33,652 bases of DNA from Rhodospirillaceae bacterium (GTDB taxonomy: Bacteria; Pseudomonadota; Gammaproteobacteria; Steroidobacterales; Rariloculaceae): contig JAHEEN010000013.1 in the NCBI GenBank assembly GCA_024640685.1, positions 1 to 33,652 on the forward strand. Reading direction: 5' to 3'. Each line of letters begins with the position of its first letter. Within the stretch, counting starts at the first letter, position 1. Under the pieces are notes generated by a model. That model made no database searches, was not told the DNA's origin, and worked only from the letters and a program-made list of their open reading frames with translations. Made by a program: the position numbers and the translations under genes. Shown piece after piece: positions 15,031-23,706 of the stretch.

Positions 15031-16344
15031 TCACACCGGTACGCTCACCTTGACGACCTCGCAGTCGCCACCGGCGCCGCTGACTCGATACTCGCCGACG
15101 TCAACCGGAACAAGCGCCGACTGCCCTTTCTCCAGCGTGCCCAGGCGTGTCGTGTCGGAGCCGTCGATCTCGACACGACCGCTGATGACGTGCAGGCAAT
15201 GGGCGCCCTCGGCCGGCACCGAGATGGCGTCGCCGAGCGCATCGGCCGGCCGCAGGTGCTCGATCCTGAAGCTCTCCGAGTCGATCGAGCAGTAGACGCC
15301 CGGGCGGCCCGGCACGAGCTCAGGCATCGCCATGAAGTCGTCCCGCGTCGTCGCACCGAGGTTCAACACGGCTAGCGCATGCTCTATGTCGATATCGCGC
15401 ATCGGAAAACGCACGTTGTCCCAAGCCCGGAACGTCGGACCGGGAAGACGCACCTCGAGCGCGAGAATCTCCTTGCGCTCGGGGTTGCCGAGAGCATGCA
15501 CCTCTGCTGTCGGCACGGCGTTCGCATCGCCGAGCAATCGCGCCGGGGTCGCATTGTGAATGACTTGCCCGGCGCTCACGGGAATGCTGTTGAGCGCATC
15601 GAGCATGCGCCAGTAAAGCCGCTTCAACGAGATCAGCAATGCACGCGCAGCCGCCCAATCGGACTCCGACTCCAAAAAACCGCCGACAGCTGCGGCGATA
15701 TCCTCGGGCGGCGCATGCCGCGCCGCAAGCCACGGTGCGAGCAGCTGCTGAACAGCCTCGTCGGCCGCAGCCGTGCCGCGCAGCAGCTCGAGAAACTCAC
15801 GCTGCTCGCGCCGACCCGCCGCAAGCTCTGCGGCCAGCGCCGCCGCATCGACGCCTGCCGCAAATCCAAGTCGAATCGTCGCCTCGGGCTCGGCGTCAAT
15901 GACGATGTACGCCTCGGTATGACCCGGCGGATGCCCCTGAACGGACAGCAGCTCCTTGATGTCGAGAACCTTCGGCAGCAGCGGAAACCGCGCCCCATAA
16001 CGCGCAACGAACGCCTCGCCCAATAGCGCTTCGCTGTATGCGGCGAGAAGATCCGGCAACTCGATGGCCGACCCGTCCGAGCACTCAACGAAGCTCGGGA
16101 ATTTCCGCGCTTCGGCATCGTCGTCGAACGCCGCAATCTCAAACGCCTCACCGACCGGCAGGCTGGACGTCGCGACGGGCTGTAGCGCCTGATCCAGACC
16201 CTTGAACTCGAGTAGCTTCGAGCCGCCCCACGGTCGCGGCACCAAATTATTGTTAAACGGCACGATCAACGAGCGGCGAAACTCGTCAACGCAAGCGGGA
16301 TCGCGGGCCGCTATTCTGTCCGCAACCGACTGTTCTTGGGCCAC
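15031..16344 (-). CDS. Class I mannose-6-phosphate isomerase-like protein
   Basis: A cupin-fold phosphomannose isomerase, expected to interconvert fructose-6-phosphate and mannose-6-phosphate for nucleotide-sugar synthesis. The N-terminal motif VPRPWGGSKLLEFKG, then FPLLPKVLDIKELLSVQGHPPGHTEAYIVID (zinc-site Gln, His and Glu), and the VIHNATPARLLGDANAVPTAEV segment in the catalytic cupin identify the class. A second cupin-like strand set occupies the C-terminus (HCLHVISGRVEIDG and on). I prefer the GTG at 16344 (VAQEQSVADRI), which has AGAGGAG six bases upstream, over the track ATG at 16431, which adds a poorly conserved-looking 29 residues. The aminotransferase gene follows 73 bp downstream in the same direction. 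Confidence 0.78.
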   Translation of the reverse strand: MAQEQSVADRIAARDPACVDEFRRSLIVPFNNNLVPRPWGGSKLLEFKGLDQALQPVATSSLPVGEAFEIAAFDDDAEARKFPSFVECSDGSAIELPDLLAAYSEALLGEAFVARYGARFPLLPKVLDIKELLSVQGHPPGHTEAYIVIDAEPEATIRLGFAAGVDAAALAAELAAGRREQREFLELLRGTAAADEAVQQLLAPWLAARHAPPEDIAAAVGGFLESESDWAAARALLISLKRLYWRMLDALNSIPVSAGQVIHNATPARLLGDANAVPTAEVHALGNPERKEILALEVRLPGPTFRAWDNVRFPMRDIDIEHALAVLNLGATTRDDFMAMPELVPGRPGVYCSIDSESFRIEHLRPADALGDAISVPAEGAHCLHVISGRVEIDGSDTTRLGTLEKGQSALVPVDVGEYRVSGAGGDCEVVKVSVPV

Positions 16345-16432
16345 GCTGAACTCCTCTGCTCGAGCAGCGACAGTATGCCATGCCGTTGATGACAAAACGT
16401 GACTGAGTACCGCGCGAAGGCTCGAAAACATC

Positions 16433-16464
16433 GCTAGGATCCCTAGTATTTTCAGGCTCCTAGC
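16433..16464. repeat. Inverted repeat in the divergent intergenic region
   Basis: Arms GCTAGGA and TCCTAGC are perfectly complementary and flank an 18-base centre that contains another CCTAG. The element lies between the isomerase-like gene (minus) and the coiled-coil gene (plus), where divergent promoters are expected, so an operator role is possible. Confidence 0.45.
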
Positions 16465-16481
16465 ATCCTTTCCAACAGCCC

Positions 16482-18518
16482 ATGTCAGATTCGCACGACT
16501 TGGCCAAACAGGCCTTCAATATGCTGCAAGACGCGCTCGCTAACTCCGAGGCGCGTGCCGAAGAGCTGAGCGCGGAGCTCGCCCGCAAGCCCGTGAGCAA
16601 GGACAAGCTCGCCAACAAGGTCAGTGTGTTAAATCACCGGCTCGAAAACGTCGAGGCGGAATGCGAGCGCTGGCAGCGCGAAGCCGAGCAGCTCGAGGAG
16701 GTGCTCGCGAACGAGCGCGTCAGGCACGATGCGCTGAAACGCAAGCTCATGGTCGCCGAGTCGGGCCCTGACAAGCTCACTAGAAAAGAGATCAACTACT
16801 GGCGCGCGACCGCCGAGAAGACCGACAATCAGATCAACAGCTACAAGACCCGCATCGCGGCCTTGAAGCGCGAGCTGCGCGAGCGGGCTGCTAGCGACGA
16901 AGGCGCCAGGGCGGATGCTGAAACGGCTGCCAGCGCTAAAGTCGACGGACTGCAGACCGAGATCAAAGAGCTGCGTGCGTCGCTGCAGATGGCCGAAGCC
17001 GGCCTCCACGAAGCTAATCGCACCCGTGACGATCTGAACGAGCAGCTCAATGCATTGAATCACCAGCTCGAGGAAGGCGCAGGCTCGCGCGAAGAGTACG
17101 AGCACCAGGCTCAGCTGGCCTCGACACAACTCGAGGAAGCCCGTGCACGTGAAAGCGCGTTGCAGTCAGAGCTCGAAGCAGCCCAGTCCGCGCTAGCCGA
17201 CCGCGAGCGAGAATCACAAGCCCAAGCCCAGACGAGCGAAACTGCTGGTCAGATTCAAATCGAGCTCGATCGAGCGCAACAGCAAGCCAACGAGCTACGT
17301 ATTGCGCTCGAGCACGCCGAGACGGAGCTTGCCGAGCTCAGAGATGCGCGCGAAGGGCTGGCCGCGGAGCTCGCCGAGTTCCACCGCCGGGTCGAAACTG
17401 AGCAATCCGGTGCACGCGAAGCCGATCGACGACTCGAGGAAGCCACGCGCGAGCTCGAGCAAAGCAAGCAGCGCGAGGCGGCGTTGCGCGCTGAGCTCGA
17501 CGACAGTCAGCGCTCGTCCGAAGGCCAGAGGGAGACGACGCAAGAGCTCAACAATGCCGTTGCGATCGCCGAAAACAAGATCGCCGAGACCGAGACTGCG
17601 CTCAAGGAGCTTCAAGACGAGCTCCGCGAAGAGAAAGAGTACTCGGCAAATCTGAACGAGCTCGCGAACAGTCGCCAAGACGAAATTACAAAACTCCAAG
17701 ATGCCGTCGAAGAGGCCCGCGAGCGCTATGAAGATGCGCGCTGGCGGCTCGAGAAAGCGTCGTACTTCGAGCGTCTGGTCGCAAGGCGCAAAGGCCTGAT
17801 TCGAGCGCTGATCGAAGCGCTGCGCACCAAGAACAAGGCAATGGTCGCGCTGAAGGCCGGCCTCGACAGCCTGCGCACTCACAAGGCAATGCTCGAGGAG
17901 ACGCAGCAGAAGCTATTGGTTCGCATGGAGGCGCTGAAAAAAGAGCTCGGCGCAGCCAAAGAGCGCATCAAGGATATGAAAGCTCAATCCGAAAGCGCAA
18001 CGGCCGCGCGTCAGACAGACGCCGACAGCGAGATTACGACACTACAGGAGCGTCTCGCGACGCAAGCCGAACTCATTCAGTCGCTCGAGGACGAGGTCAA
18101 GGCTGCGAAGAGCTTCAAACGCGATGCGGAAAGCAAGGATTCGGAGGTCGCCCAGCTTCACGAGGAGCTCGAGACGAAGAACACGATCATCGCTCGGCTC
18201 CAGTCGGATATTGACGAACAGCAACGCAAGCTCGCCAAGTTGCGCGGCAGCGACTCGGAGACGGTGCGACTCAAGTCCCTGACCGAGAAGGACCGCTCGA
18301 AGATCGACGTGCTCGAACGAGAAAATGCAGAGCTACGCGCGATGATCGAGAGCGCCGAGCAGCCGGGATCCGGTGGCGGATTCACCGACGAGCGCGAATT
18401 GGAGCTCCAGTCGAAAATCGCAGAGCTAACGGAATCGGTCGACAAGTGGAAGAAGAAGTATCAATTCCTGTCGACTGAAGCCCCCGCTGCGTATCAGAAC
18501 CAGACGGCAGCCAAGTAG
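16482..18518 (+). CDS. Long coiled-coil protein of unknown function
   Basis: The 678-residue product is almost entirely heptad-patterned coiled coil, rich in Glu, Ala, Leu, Gln and Arg, with no signal peptide or membrane segment. Residues near 420-495 (WRLEKASYFERLVARRKGLIRALIEALRTKNKAMVALKAGLDSL) are less repetitive and aromatic. This may be a folded or partner-binding knot. The first 110 residues contain a second less regular patch (KEINYWRATAEKTDNQINSYKTRIAALK). It has no Walker motifs, so it is not an SMC or RecN ATPase. A cytoplasmic scaffold role is possible, and proximity to the wall-synthesis block is suggestive but not proof. No clear ribosome site precedes the ATG at 16482. Confidence 0.8.
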   Translation: MSDSHDLAKQAFNMLQDALANSEARAEELSAELARKPVSKDKLANKVSVLNHRLENVEAECERWQREAEQLEEVLANERVRHDALKRKLMVAESGPDKLTRKEINYWRATAEKTDNQINSYKTRIAALKRELRERAASDEGARADAETAASAKVDGLQTEIKELRASLQMAEAGLHEANRTRDDLNEQLNALNHQLEEGAGSREEYEHQAQLASTQLEEARARESALQSELEAAQSALADRERESQAQAQTSETAGQIQIELDRAQQQANELRIALEHAETELAELRDAREGLAAELAEFHRRVETEQSGAREADRRLEEATRELEQSKQREAALRAELDDSQRSSEGQRETTQELNNAVAIAENKIAETETALKELQDELREEKEYSANLNELANSRQDEITKLQDAVEEARERYEDARWRLEKASYFERLVARRKGLIRALIEALRTKNKAMVALKAGLDSLRTHKAMLEETQQKLLVRMEALKKELGAAKERIKDMKAQSESATAARQTDADSEITTLQERLATQAELIQSLEDEVKAAKSFKRDAESKDSEVAQLHEELETKNTIIARLQSDIDEQQRKLAKLRGSDSETVRLKSLTEKDRSKIDVLERENAELRAMIESAEQPGSGGGFTDERELELQSKIAELTESVDKWKKKYQFLSTEAPAAYQNQTAAK

Positions 18519-18557
18519 TAGCGCGCCCAGGCCGCTACAGACGCACCGACGGCCGTG

Positions 18558-19214
18558 CTAGTGGGCTAGGTGTGCAATCAACGCGTCGCGCAGTTGCTCT
18601 TTGACATCATCGATAGTAGCAGACTCAGTCAACGCGCTGAGCTGAGTCACGGCAAGGCCCGAGTATCCGCACGGATTGATACGGCCAAACGGCTCGAGGT
18701 CCATCGCAACGTTGAGCGCGACGCCGTGGTACGTGCAGTGGCGGCGAACTCGAAGACCGAGCGCTGCAACCTTTGCGTCGTCGACGTAGACACCACGAGC
18801 GTCACGCGAGCCGCACGCAACGATGCCGTACCGCGCGACGGTATCGACGATCGAAGCCTCGAGCTCATCAACGAGGCGACGCACGGACCACTGCCTACGC
18901 TTCAAATCCAACAATACGTACGCGACGATCTGCCCTGGCCCGTGGTAGGTCACTTGGCCGCCGCGATCGGTGTCAACGACGGGAATATCGGCCGCATCGA
19001 GCACATGCGCTCGATCGGCATTGAGCCCCATCGTGAAAACCGGTGGATGCTCGACGAACCAGATCTCGTCGGGCGTCCGCGCGTCGCGGTCGTCGGTGAA
19101 GCGACGCATCTCAGCGTAGACACCGGTGAGATCACGGTTGCCAAGATCGCGAACTACGATGGCTGTGCCGTCTCGATCGCTCGTGCCGAGCGAATCGACT
19201 TCGATTGGCTCCAC
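18558..19214 (-). CDS. lipB: Octanoyl-[acyl-carrier-protein]:protein N-octanoyltransferase
   Basis: LipB moves octanoate from ACP to the lipoyl domains of 2-oxoacid dehydrogenases and GcvH, the first step of endogenous lipoylation. The family signature RGGQVTYHGPGQ spans residues 84-95. The catalytic Cys182 is in INPCGYSGL and the paired Lys148 in AKVAALGLRVRR. The 218-residue length is normal. The start is a GTG at 19214, eight bases after the ybeD stop, so the two genes are co-transcribed. LipA, which usually follows in Gammaproteobacteria, is not downstream; instead a convergent coiled-coil gene lies there, so lipA must be elsewhere. Confidence 0.95.
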   Translation of the reverse strand: MEPIEVDSLGTSDRDGTAIVVRDLGNRDLTGVYAEMRRFTDDRDARTPDEIWFVEHPPVFTMGLNADRAHVLDAADIPVVDTDRGGQVTYHGPGQIVAYVLLDLKRRQWSVRRLVDELEASIVDTVARYGIVACGSRDARGVYVDDAKVAALGLRVRRHCTYHGVALNVAMDLEPFGRINPCGYSGLAVTQLSALTESATIDDVKEQLRDALIAHLAH

Positions 19215-19222
19215 GCGTTCGC

Positions 19223-19486
19223 TCAGAACACCATGACGATTTCGTCGGTAGACGTCAGCTCACGATAAAGCGCGTCGATCTCGTCGCGGCTCTGCGCATC
19301 GACGACGAACGTTAGACTGACGTAGGCGCCGTTGCGGCTCGTCTGCTCGCGCACATCCGGCAAGCGAAGATTGCTGTAATGCTTACTGACTATGCCTTGC
19401 GCGGCATCTCGGAACTCCGTGTCGTTCCGGCCGACGACCTTGATCGGCACCTCGCATGGAAATGTGAGCAGGCTGTCATCGGACAT
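19223..19486 (-). CDS. ybeD: DUF493/YbeD family protein
   Basis: A small ACT-like protein of 87 residues, the usual YbeD length. The recognisable parts are LTFPCEVPIKVVGRNDTEFRDAAQGIVSKH at the N-terminus and GAYVSLTFVVDAQSRDEIDALYREL with the closing strand EIVMVF. YbeD is conserved between dacA and lipB in many Gammaproteobacteria and its role is unclear, with regulation of lipoylation suggested by context. The start lies nine bases after the dacA stop, which fits one transcript. Confidence 0.93.
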   Translation of the reverse strand: MSDDSLLTFPCEVPIKVVGRNDTEFRDAAQGIVSKHYSNLRLPDVREQTSRNGAYVSLTFVVDAQSRDEIDALYRELTSTDEIVMVF

Positions 19487-19495
19487 CGAGTAGCT

Positions 19496-20629
19496 TCACT
19501 GCAGCCAGAGCGTGATCTCGTCCTTGAGGCGCTCGAAGAACCCGGACTCACCGACATCTTCGAGAACCACGAGCGGCAGCTCGGCCAATGAATCGCCGTT
19601 CAACGATACCCGGACCGTACCGACCAGCCGCTCCTTCTCTAGGGGCGCTACGAGCTCGGACTCGAGATCCATCTCGGCTGCAAGCGAGTCGTATTGCCCG
19701 CGAGGAATCGTGATGAACAGGTCATCCGTGACGCCGAGCTGAACGCTCTCGGACTCGCCCTTCCAAACCCTCGCCGTCGTGATCTCCGCGCCGTCCGTGT
19801 AGAGACGATGCGTCTCGAAGAAACGAAAACCGTAGTTCAACAATGCCTGCGTCGCATCGGCACGCGACTCAGGGCTTTGCGTACCTAGCACGACGGCCAT
19901 GAGCCGCATGCCGTCGCGTTCCGCCGACGTCACGAGACAATAGCCAGCCGCATCCGTGTGCCCGGTCTTGAGCCCATCGACCGAATCGTCGCGCCATAGC
20001 AACGAATTGCGATTGTGCTGGCGAATGCCGTTGTAGGTGTACTCGAGCTCCGAGTAATAACCGTAATACTCGGGAAACTCGGCAATGATCGCCTGCGCCA
20101 GCGTCACGACGTCGCGGGCCGTCATCACGTGATTATCGCCCGGCAAGCCGGTCGAATTCTGGAAATGGCTACCGGTCATCCCAAGCATCTCGGCATGATG
20201 GTTCATCAACGCGACAAACGTTTCCTCGGAACCGGCGACATGCTCGGCCAGCGCGACGCTCGCATCGTTGCCCGACTGGATGATCATGCCGCGGATCAAG
20301 TCCTCGACACCGACTTCGGTACCGACCTCGATGAACATCCGAGAGCCCGGCGTGCGCCAAGCCTTCTCGCTGACGCGCACTTGATCCGACAGACTGATCT
20401 GACCCTCATCGAGCGCGTGAAAGACCGCATACGCAGTCATGAGCTTCGTCAGACTTGCCGGCTCGACCGGTTGATCGGGCGCCTGCTCGGCCAACACCCG
20501 GTTACTCGCAAAGTCCATTAACAGGAAGCTGCGTGCTCCGACCTGGGGAGGCGCGGGAATCGGGACCTCGGCTGCGAAGCTGGATACCGCAACGAGGGGG
20601 ATCAGCAAAATCGTCCAGACGCGAGTCAT
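19496..20629 (-). CDS. dacA: D-alanyl-D-alanine carboxypeptidase (PBP5/6 type)
   Basis: A low-molecular-weight penicillin-binding protein that trims the terminal D-Ala of peptidoglycan pentapeptides at the periplasmic membrane face. The active-site motifs are S59-L-T-K62, S119-G-N121 and K221-T-G223. A signal peptide (ILLIPLVAVSSFAA) precedes the catalytic domain. A PBP5-type C-terminal beta domain (residues about 280-360) and an amphipathic membrane-anchor helix (FFERLKDEITLWLQ) close the 377-residue protein. The ATG at 20629 follows AGGAGA at six bases; the track start at 20674 adds 15 unrelated residues. The gene is 55 bp after rlpA and 9 bp before ybeD. The symbol could equally be dacC. 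Confidence 0.95.
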   Translation of the reverse strand: MTRVWTILLIPLVAVSSFAAEVPIPAPPQVGARSFLLMDFASNRVLAEQAPDQPVEPASLTKLMTAYAVFHALDEGQISLSDQVRVSEKAWRTPGSRMFIEVGTEVGVEDLIRGMIIQSGNDASVALAEHVAGSEETFVALMNHHAEMLGMTGSHFQNSTGLPGDNHVMTARDVVTLAQAIIAEFPEYYGYYSELEYTYNGIRQHNRNSLLWRDDSVDGLKTGHTDAAGYCLVTSAERDGMRLMAVVLGTQSPESRADATQALLNYGFRFFETHRLYTDGAEITTARVWKGESESVQLGVTDDLFITIPRGQYDSLAAEMDLESELVAPLEKERLVGTVRVSLNGDSLAELPLVVLEDVGESGFFERLKDEITLWLQ

Positions 20630-20684
20630 CGATAGTCTCCTGTGACAAAGTCCGTTTTTCGTGCCGAGTCTCAACGCCCGGCCG

Positions 20685-21536
20685 TTAATTCACAACTACG
20701 AGCAAGCTTTCGTTCAGGCCGATCGCGCTGAGCTCGCGACGAACGTCATCGAACGCCGCAACACCGCCAGCCAATGGGCCAATACGAACCCGGTGCAACG
20801 CACCGGTACTTGCGGATTCCGTTACGACAAATGCGTCGCTATGGCCGCTCGTTCGAAGCCGACCGACGAGTTGCTCGGCGTTGTCGCGGCTGGAGAACGC
20901 GCCGACTTGTGCGAACACTTGCGGCCCTGCTCCATAAACAGAATCCAAATCGGCCGCCGCGGCCTCCGAGATCAAGCTGAACCGCGGTTGCGGCCGCTCC
21001 TCCGGCGCCGGCGCCGCCGCAACCCGAGCGCCCGGCAGTTCACCGCTGACCGGTACACCGAGCGCCCGCACTTCGACGTTGGCGGTGCCGTTTCTGATCA
21101 TTTCGAGTTCGCTTGCGGCCGCGTACGACAAGTCGATGATGCGTCCGCCGACAAACGGCCCTCGGTCATTAATCCTGACGATGACGCGCCTATCGTTCTC
21201 GAGGTTCGTGACCTCGACCCACGTCGGTATCGGCAGCGTCTTGTGCGCGGCTGTCAAGCCGTGCATATCGTAGGCTTCACCGTTTGCCGTCGCACGGCCG
21301 TGGAAGTCCTCGCCGTACCACGAAGCGACGCCCCGCTCGCGATAATCGACGCTGTCCGTGCGAGTGTAGTACGTCTCACCGAAGACTTCATAGACTGGCG
21401 CATTACCGGCCCGCGTGCGCTCAGGCGCGATGATCGATTCACGATCGATCTCGAGCGGACGCTGCGCGCCGCCCGAAGCGCAGCCTGCAAGTGCGGCCAC
21501 GAGCACGGCGACGCCGAGTAGGCGATATGCCATCAT
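20685..21536 (-). CDS. rlpA: RlpA family septal-ring lytic transglycosylase (lipoprotein)
   Basis: RlpA cleaves glycan strands, preferring peptide-free ones, at the septum. The lipobox LAGC places the lipidated cysteine at residue 19. The double-psi beta-barrel domain runs from about 68 to 155 (GVASWYGEDFHGRATANGEAYD, then TAAHKTLP and VRINDRGPF). Glu87, Asp90, His98 and Asp124 have the same spacing as the active-site residues described for Pseudomonas RlpA. A SPOR domain occupies the last 75 residues (QVFAQVGAFSSRDNAEQLVGRL), which binds denuded glycan. The start overlaps the mltB stop by four bases; a second ATG lies three bases on. Confidence 0.95.
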   Translation of the reverse strand: MMAYRLLGVAVLVAALAGCASGGAQRPLEIDRESIIAPERTRAGNAPVYEVFGETYYTRTDSVDYRERGVASWYGEDFHGRATANGEAYDMHGLTAAHKTLPIPTWVEVTNLENDRRVIVRINDRGPFVGGRIIDLSYAAASELEMIRNGTANVEVRALGVPVSGELPGARVAAAPAPEERPQPRFSLISEAAAADLDSVYGAGPQVFAQVGAFSSRDNAEQLVGRLRTSGHSDAFVVTESASTGALHRVRIGPLAGGVAAFDDVRRELSAIGLNESLLVVVN

Positions 21537-22576
21537 GCCTCATCCTCCGAGTCAGCCGTCGTCTGGGCAGCCGCAACGCGGCGCGCCTCGGCGACAATCG
21601 CGTCGGCGAGCTGCTTGACGGCGAGCGCGTACATGACGCTGCGGTTATAGCGCGTGATGACGAAGAAGTTATGGAATCCGACCCAATACTCCGTGCCGTC
21701 GTAGCCCTCGAGACCGAGCACTGTCGCCGGCGCCGATTCGGGCAGCGCGGTCGCAAAATCGTAGCCGGCTTGCGCCAGCGCACCGACACTGTCGTTGAGA
21801 TCCATGCTGTTCGCAGGCGTCCCGGCACTCGCATCCCCGCGCCGCATCGCCGGCACGATGACCGGCTCGTCGGTACGCCAGCCGTGCGATTTGAAGTAAT
21901 TAGCGACACTGCCGAAGATGTCTTCCCAGTTACCCCAAAGATCGCGACGGCCGTCGGTATTGCCATCGACGGCGTAGGCTCGATAGCTCGTCGGGATGAA
22001 CTGCCCGGCCCCCATCGCGCCCGCATATGATCCGAGCGCCTCACGCGGGTCTATGACCTCTTCGCGCGTCAGCAACAAGAACGCCTCGAGCTCGTTACGA
22101 AAAAAGTTTGCGCGCCGGGGATACGAAAATGCCAGCGTGCTCAGCGCTTCGAGCACGCTGTAGACACCCATGCGCGTGCCGAACCGCGTCTCGACACCGA
22201 GAATTGCAACGAGTATCTCCGCCGGGACGCCATAGGCCTCGCTCGCGGCAGCGAGCTGCGCACGATGCTCGTCCCAGAACGCCGCTCCGGCCGTGATGCG
22301 ACTGTCCGTGACGAAAATGTCGCGGTACTCGTGCCACTCGAGCACGCGTTCGGCCGGTCGGGAAATCGACTCGAGGATCCGCTCGTTGACTTCGATGTCG
22401 GCGAACATAGCCTCGAGCTCACCGCGATTGAAGCCGTGCGTTGCAGCCATCCGCGCAATGAACTCAGCTTGCGTCTCTTCGATATCCTGAGCGACAACGA
22501 ACATCGGAGCGATGAACGCAGCGACCGCGAGTGCGGCCGAAAACTGAGTGAGCGGCTTCCAGATTCCCACCATCAT
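21533..22576 (-). CDS. mltB: Membrane-bound lytic murein transglycosylase B
   Basis: MltB is a family-3 lytic transglycosylase that cuts glycan strands with 1,6-anhydro product formation. The catalytic Glu129 is in VAILGVETRFGTRMG, and YAGAMGAGQFIPTSYRAYAVDGNTDGRRDLWG is the family signature. The track ORF of 641 residues is too long because its frame runs open through the rodA gene. The real start is the ATG at 22576 (or 22573), overlapping the rodA stop by four bases. This gives 347 residues with a hydrophobic signal segment ending FVVAQ. No lipobox Cys is visible, so the protein may be periplasmic or N-terminally anchored. Confidence 0.95.
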   Translation of the reverse strand: MMVGIWKPLTQFSAALAVAAFIAPMFVVAQDIEETQAEFIARMAATHGFNRGELEAMFADIEVNERILESISRPAERVLEWHEYRDIFVTDSRITAGAAFWDEHRAQLAAASEAYGVPAEILVAILGVETRFGTRMGVYSVLEALSTLAFSYPRRANFFRNELEAFLLLTREEVIDPREALGSYAGAMGAGQFIPTSYRAYAVDGNTDGRRDLWGNWEDIFGSVANYFKSHGWRTDEPVIVPAMRRGDASAGTPANSMDLNDSVGALAQAGYDFATALPESAPATVLGLEGYDGTEYWVGFHNFFVITRYNRSVMYALAVKQLADAIVAEARRVAAAQTTADSEDEA

Positions 22577-23706
22577 GGCGCCAGCAACTTCTTGTTTCCT
22601 TGAATCGCGACGAGCATACCGAAACCGGCCATGAGCGTCACCATCGACGTCCCGCCGGCGCTGATGAACGGCAGCGGCACGCCGACGATAGGCAGCAATC
22701 CGGAGACCATGCCTGCATTGACGAATACATAGAAAAAGAACGTCAGGCTCAGCGCGCCGGCCAGCAGCCTCGTATACGTTTCTTGCGCCTGCAGCGCAAT
22801 GAAAAGTCCACGGCCGATCAACGCGAGATACAGTCCGAGCAGCAGCAACAGCCCGAGCAAGCCGAACTCCTCGCCCATGACGGCGAACACGAAGTCCGTA
22901 GAGCGCTCCGGCAAGAATTCGAGATGCGCTTGCGTGCCGTTCAACCAGCCTTTGCCGAAGAGCCCGCCCGAGCCCAACGCAATCTTGGACTGAATAATGT
23001 TGTATCCGGCACCGAGCGGATCGGTCTCCGGGTTCAAAAACGTCATGACACGGGCGCGCTGATAATCGTGCATGTAGTTCCACAGCAACGGTGCGGAACC
23101 GACGGCGAGCACGCCGGCAGCGACGATCAATCGAAAGCTGACGCCGGCCAATAAAATGGTAATTCCGCCAGCGGCGACGATCAGCAACGCGGTGCCGAGA
23201 TCCGGTTGCCGCGCAACCATCAGCGCCGGTGTGAACACGATCGCGAGCAGCACGAACAACTGAGAAAAACGCGGCGGCAACGTGCGCTCGTGCATGAACC
23301 ACGCAACCATCATCGGCACAGCGAGCTTCATGATCTCGGAAGGCTGAAAGCGCACGACACCGAGATCGAGCCAGCGTTGCGCGCCCTTGCCGATGTCGCC
23401 TCTGATCTCGACGAGCGCCAGCAGCACCATACCTAGACAGAAAACCCACGGCGTCCACCGCCGCAAGACGCGGGGCGGTATTTGCGCAATGACGAGGAAG
23501 GCGCCGAACGCTATCGCAAGCCGAATACCTTGGCGCAACAATAACGCACTGTTCTCTTCGAGTGCGCTGTAGAGCACGATAAAACCGTAGGCGCTGATCG
23601 CGAGCAGAATGACGAGCAGCGGCAGATCGATGACGACGCTGCGAAACTGCAACGGTCGCAGCACAGCCGCCGGGTGCTTGCCGAGCTCAATGCTCCCGAG
23701 TGACAT
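22573..23706 (-). CDS. rodA: Peptidoglycan glycosyltransferase RodA
   Basis: A SEDS-family polytopic membrane protein that polymerises glycan strands in the elongasome together with PBP2. Family motifs include the WLDLGVVRFQPSEIMKLAVPM stretch, ARQPDLGTALL, GAGYNIIQSKIALGSGGLFGKGW and GMVSGLLPIVGVPLPFISAGGTS. About ten helices are evident. I start it at the ATG at 23706 (MSLGSIELGKH), within the last 20 bases of the PBP2 gene, because the track's extra 33 residues read through PBP2 coding sequence. The product is 377 residues, as expected. Confidence 0.96.
   Translation of the reverse strand: MSLGSIELGKHPAAVLRPLQFRSVVIDLPLLVILLAISAYGFIVLYSALEENSALLLRQGIRLAIAFGAFLVIAQIPPRVLRRWTPWVFCLGMVLLALVEIRGDIGKGAQRWLDLGVVRFQPSEIMKLAVPMMVAWFMHERTLPPRFSQLFVLLAIVFTPALMVARQPDLGTALLIVAAGGITILLAGVSFRLIVAAGVLAVGSAPLLWNYMHDYQRARVMTFLNPETDPLGAGYNIIQSKIALGSGGLFGKGWLNGTQAHLEFLPERSTDFVFAVMGEEFGLLGLLLLLGLYLALIGRGLFIALQAQETYTRLLAGALSLTFFFYVFVNAGMVSGLLPIVGVPLPFISAGGTSMVTLMAGFGMLVAIQGNKKLLAP

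Noticed and set aside
15379-16026. 215-residue plus-strand ORF
   Set aside because: Antisense to the isomerase-like gene; no start signal or family.
20661-21521. 286-residue plus-strand ORF
   Set aside because: Antisense to rlpA, with Arg-rich composition and no recognisable motif.
22577-23458. N-terminal extension of the mltB frame
   Set aside because: This part overlaps rodA in another frame and has an Arg/Ala/Cys-rich shadow composition; the real mltB start is at the rodA stop.
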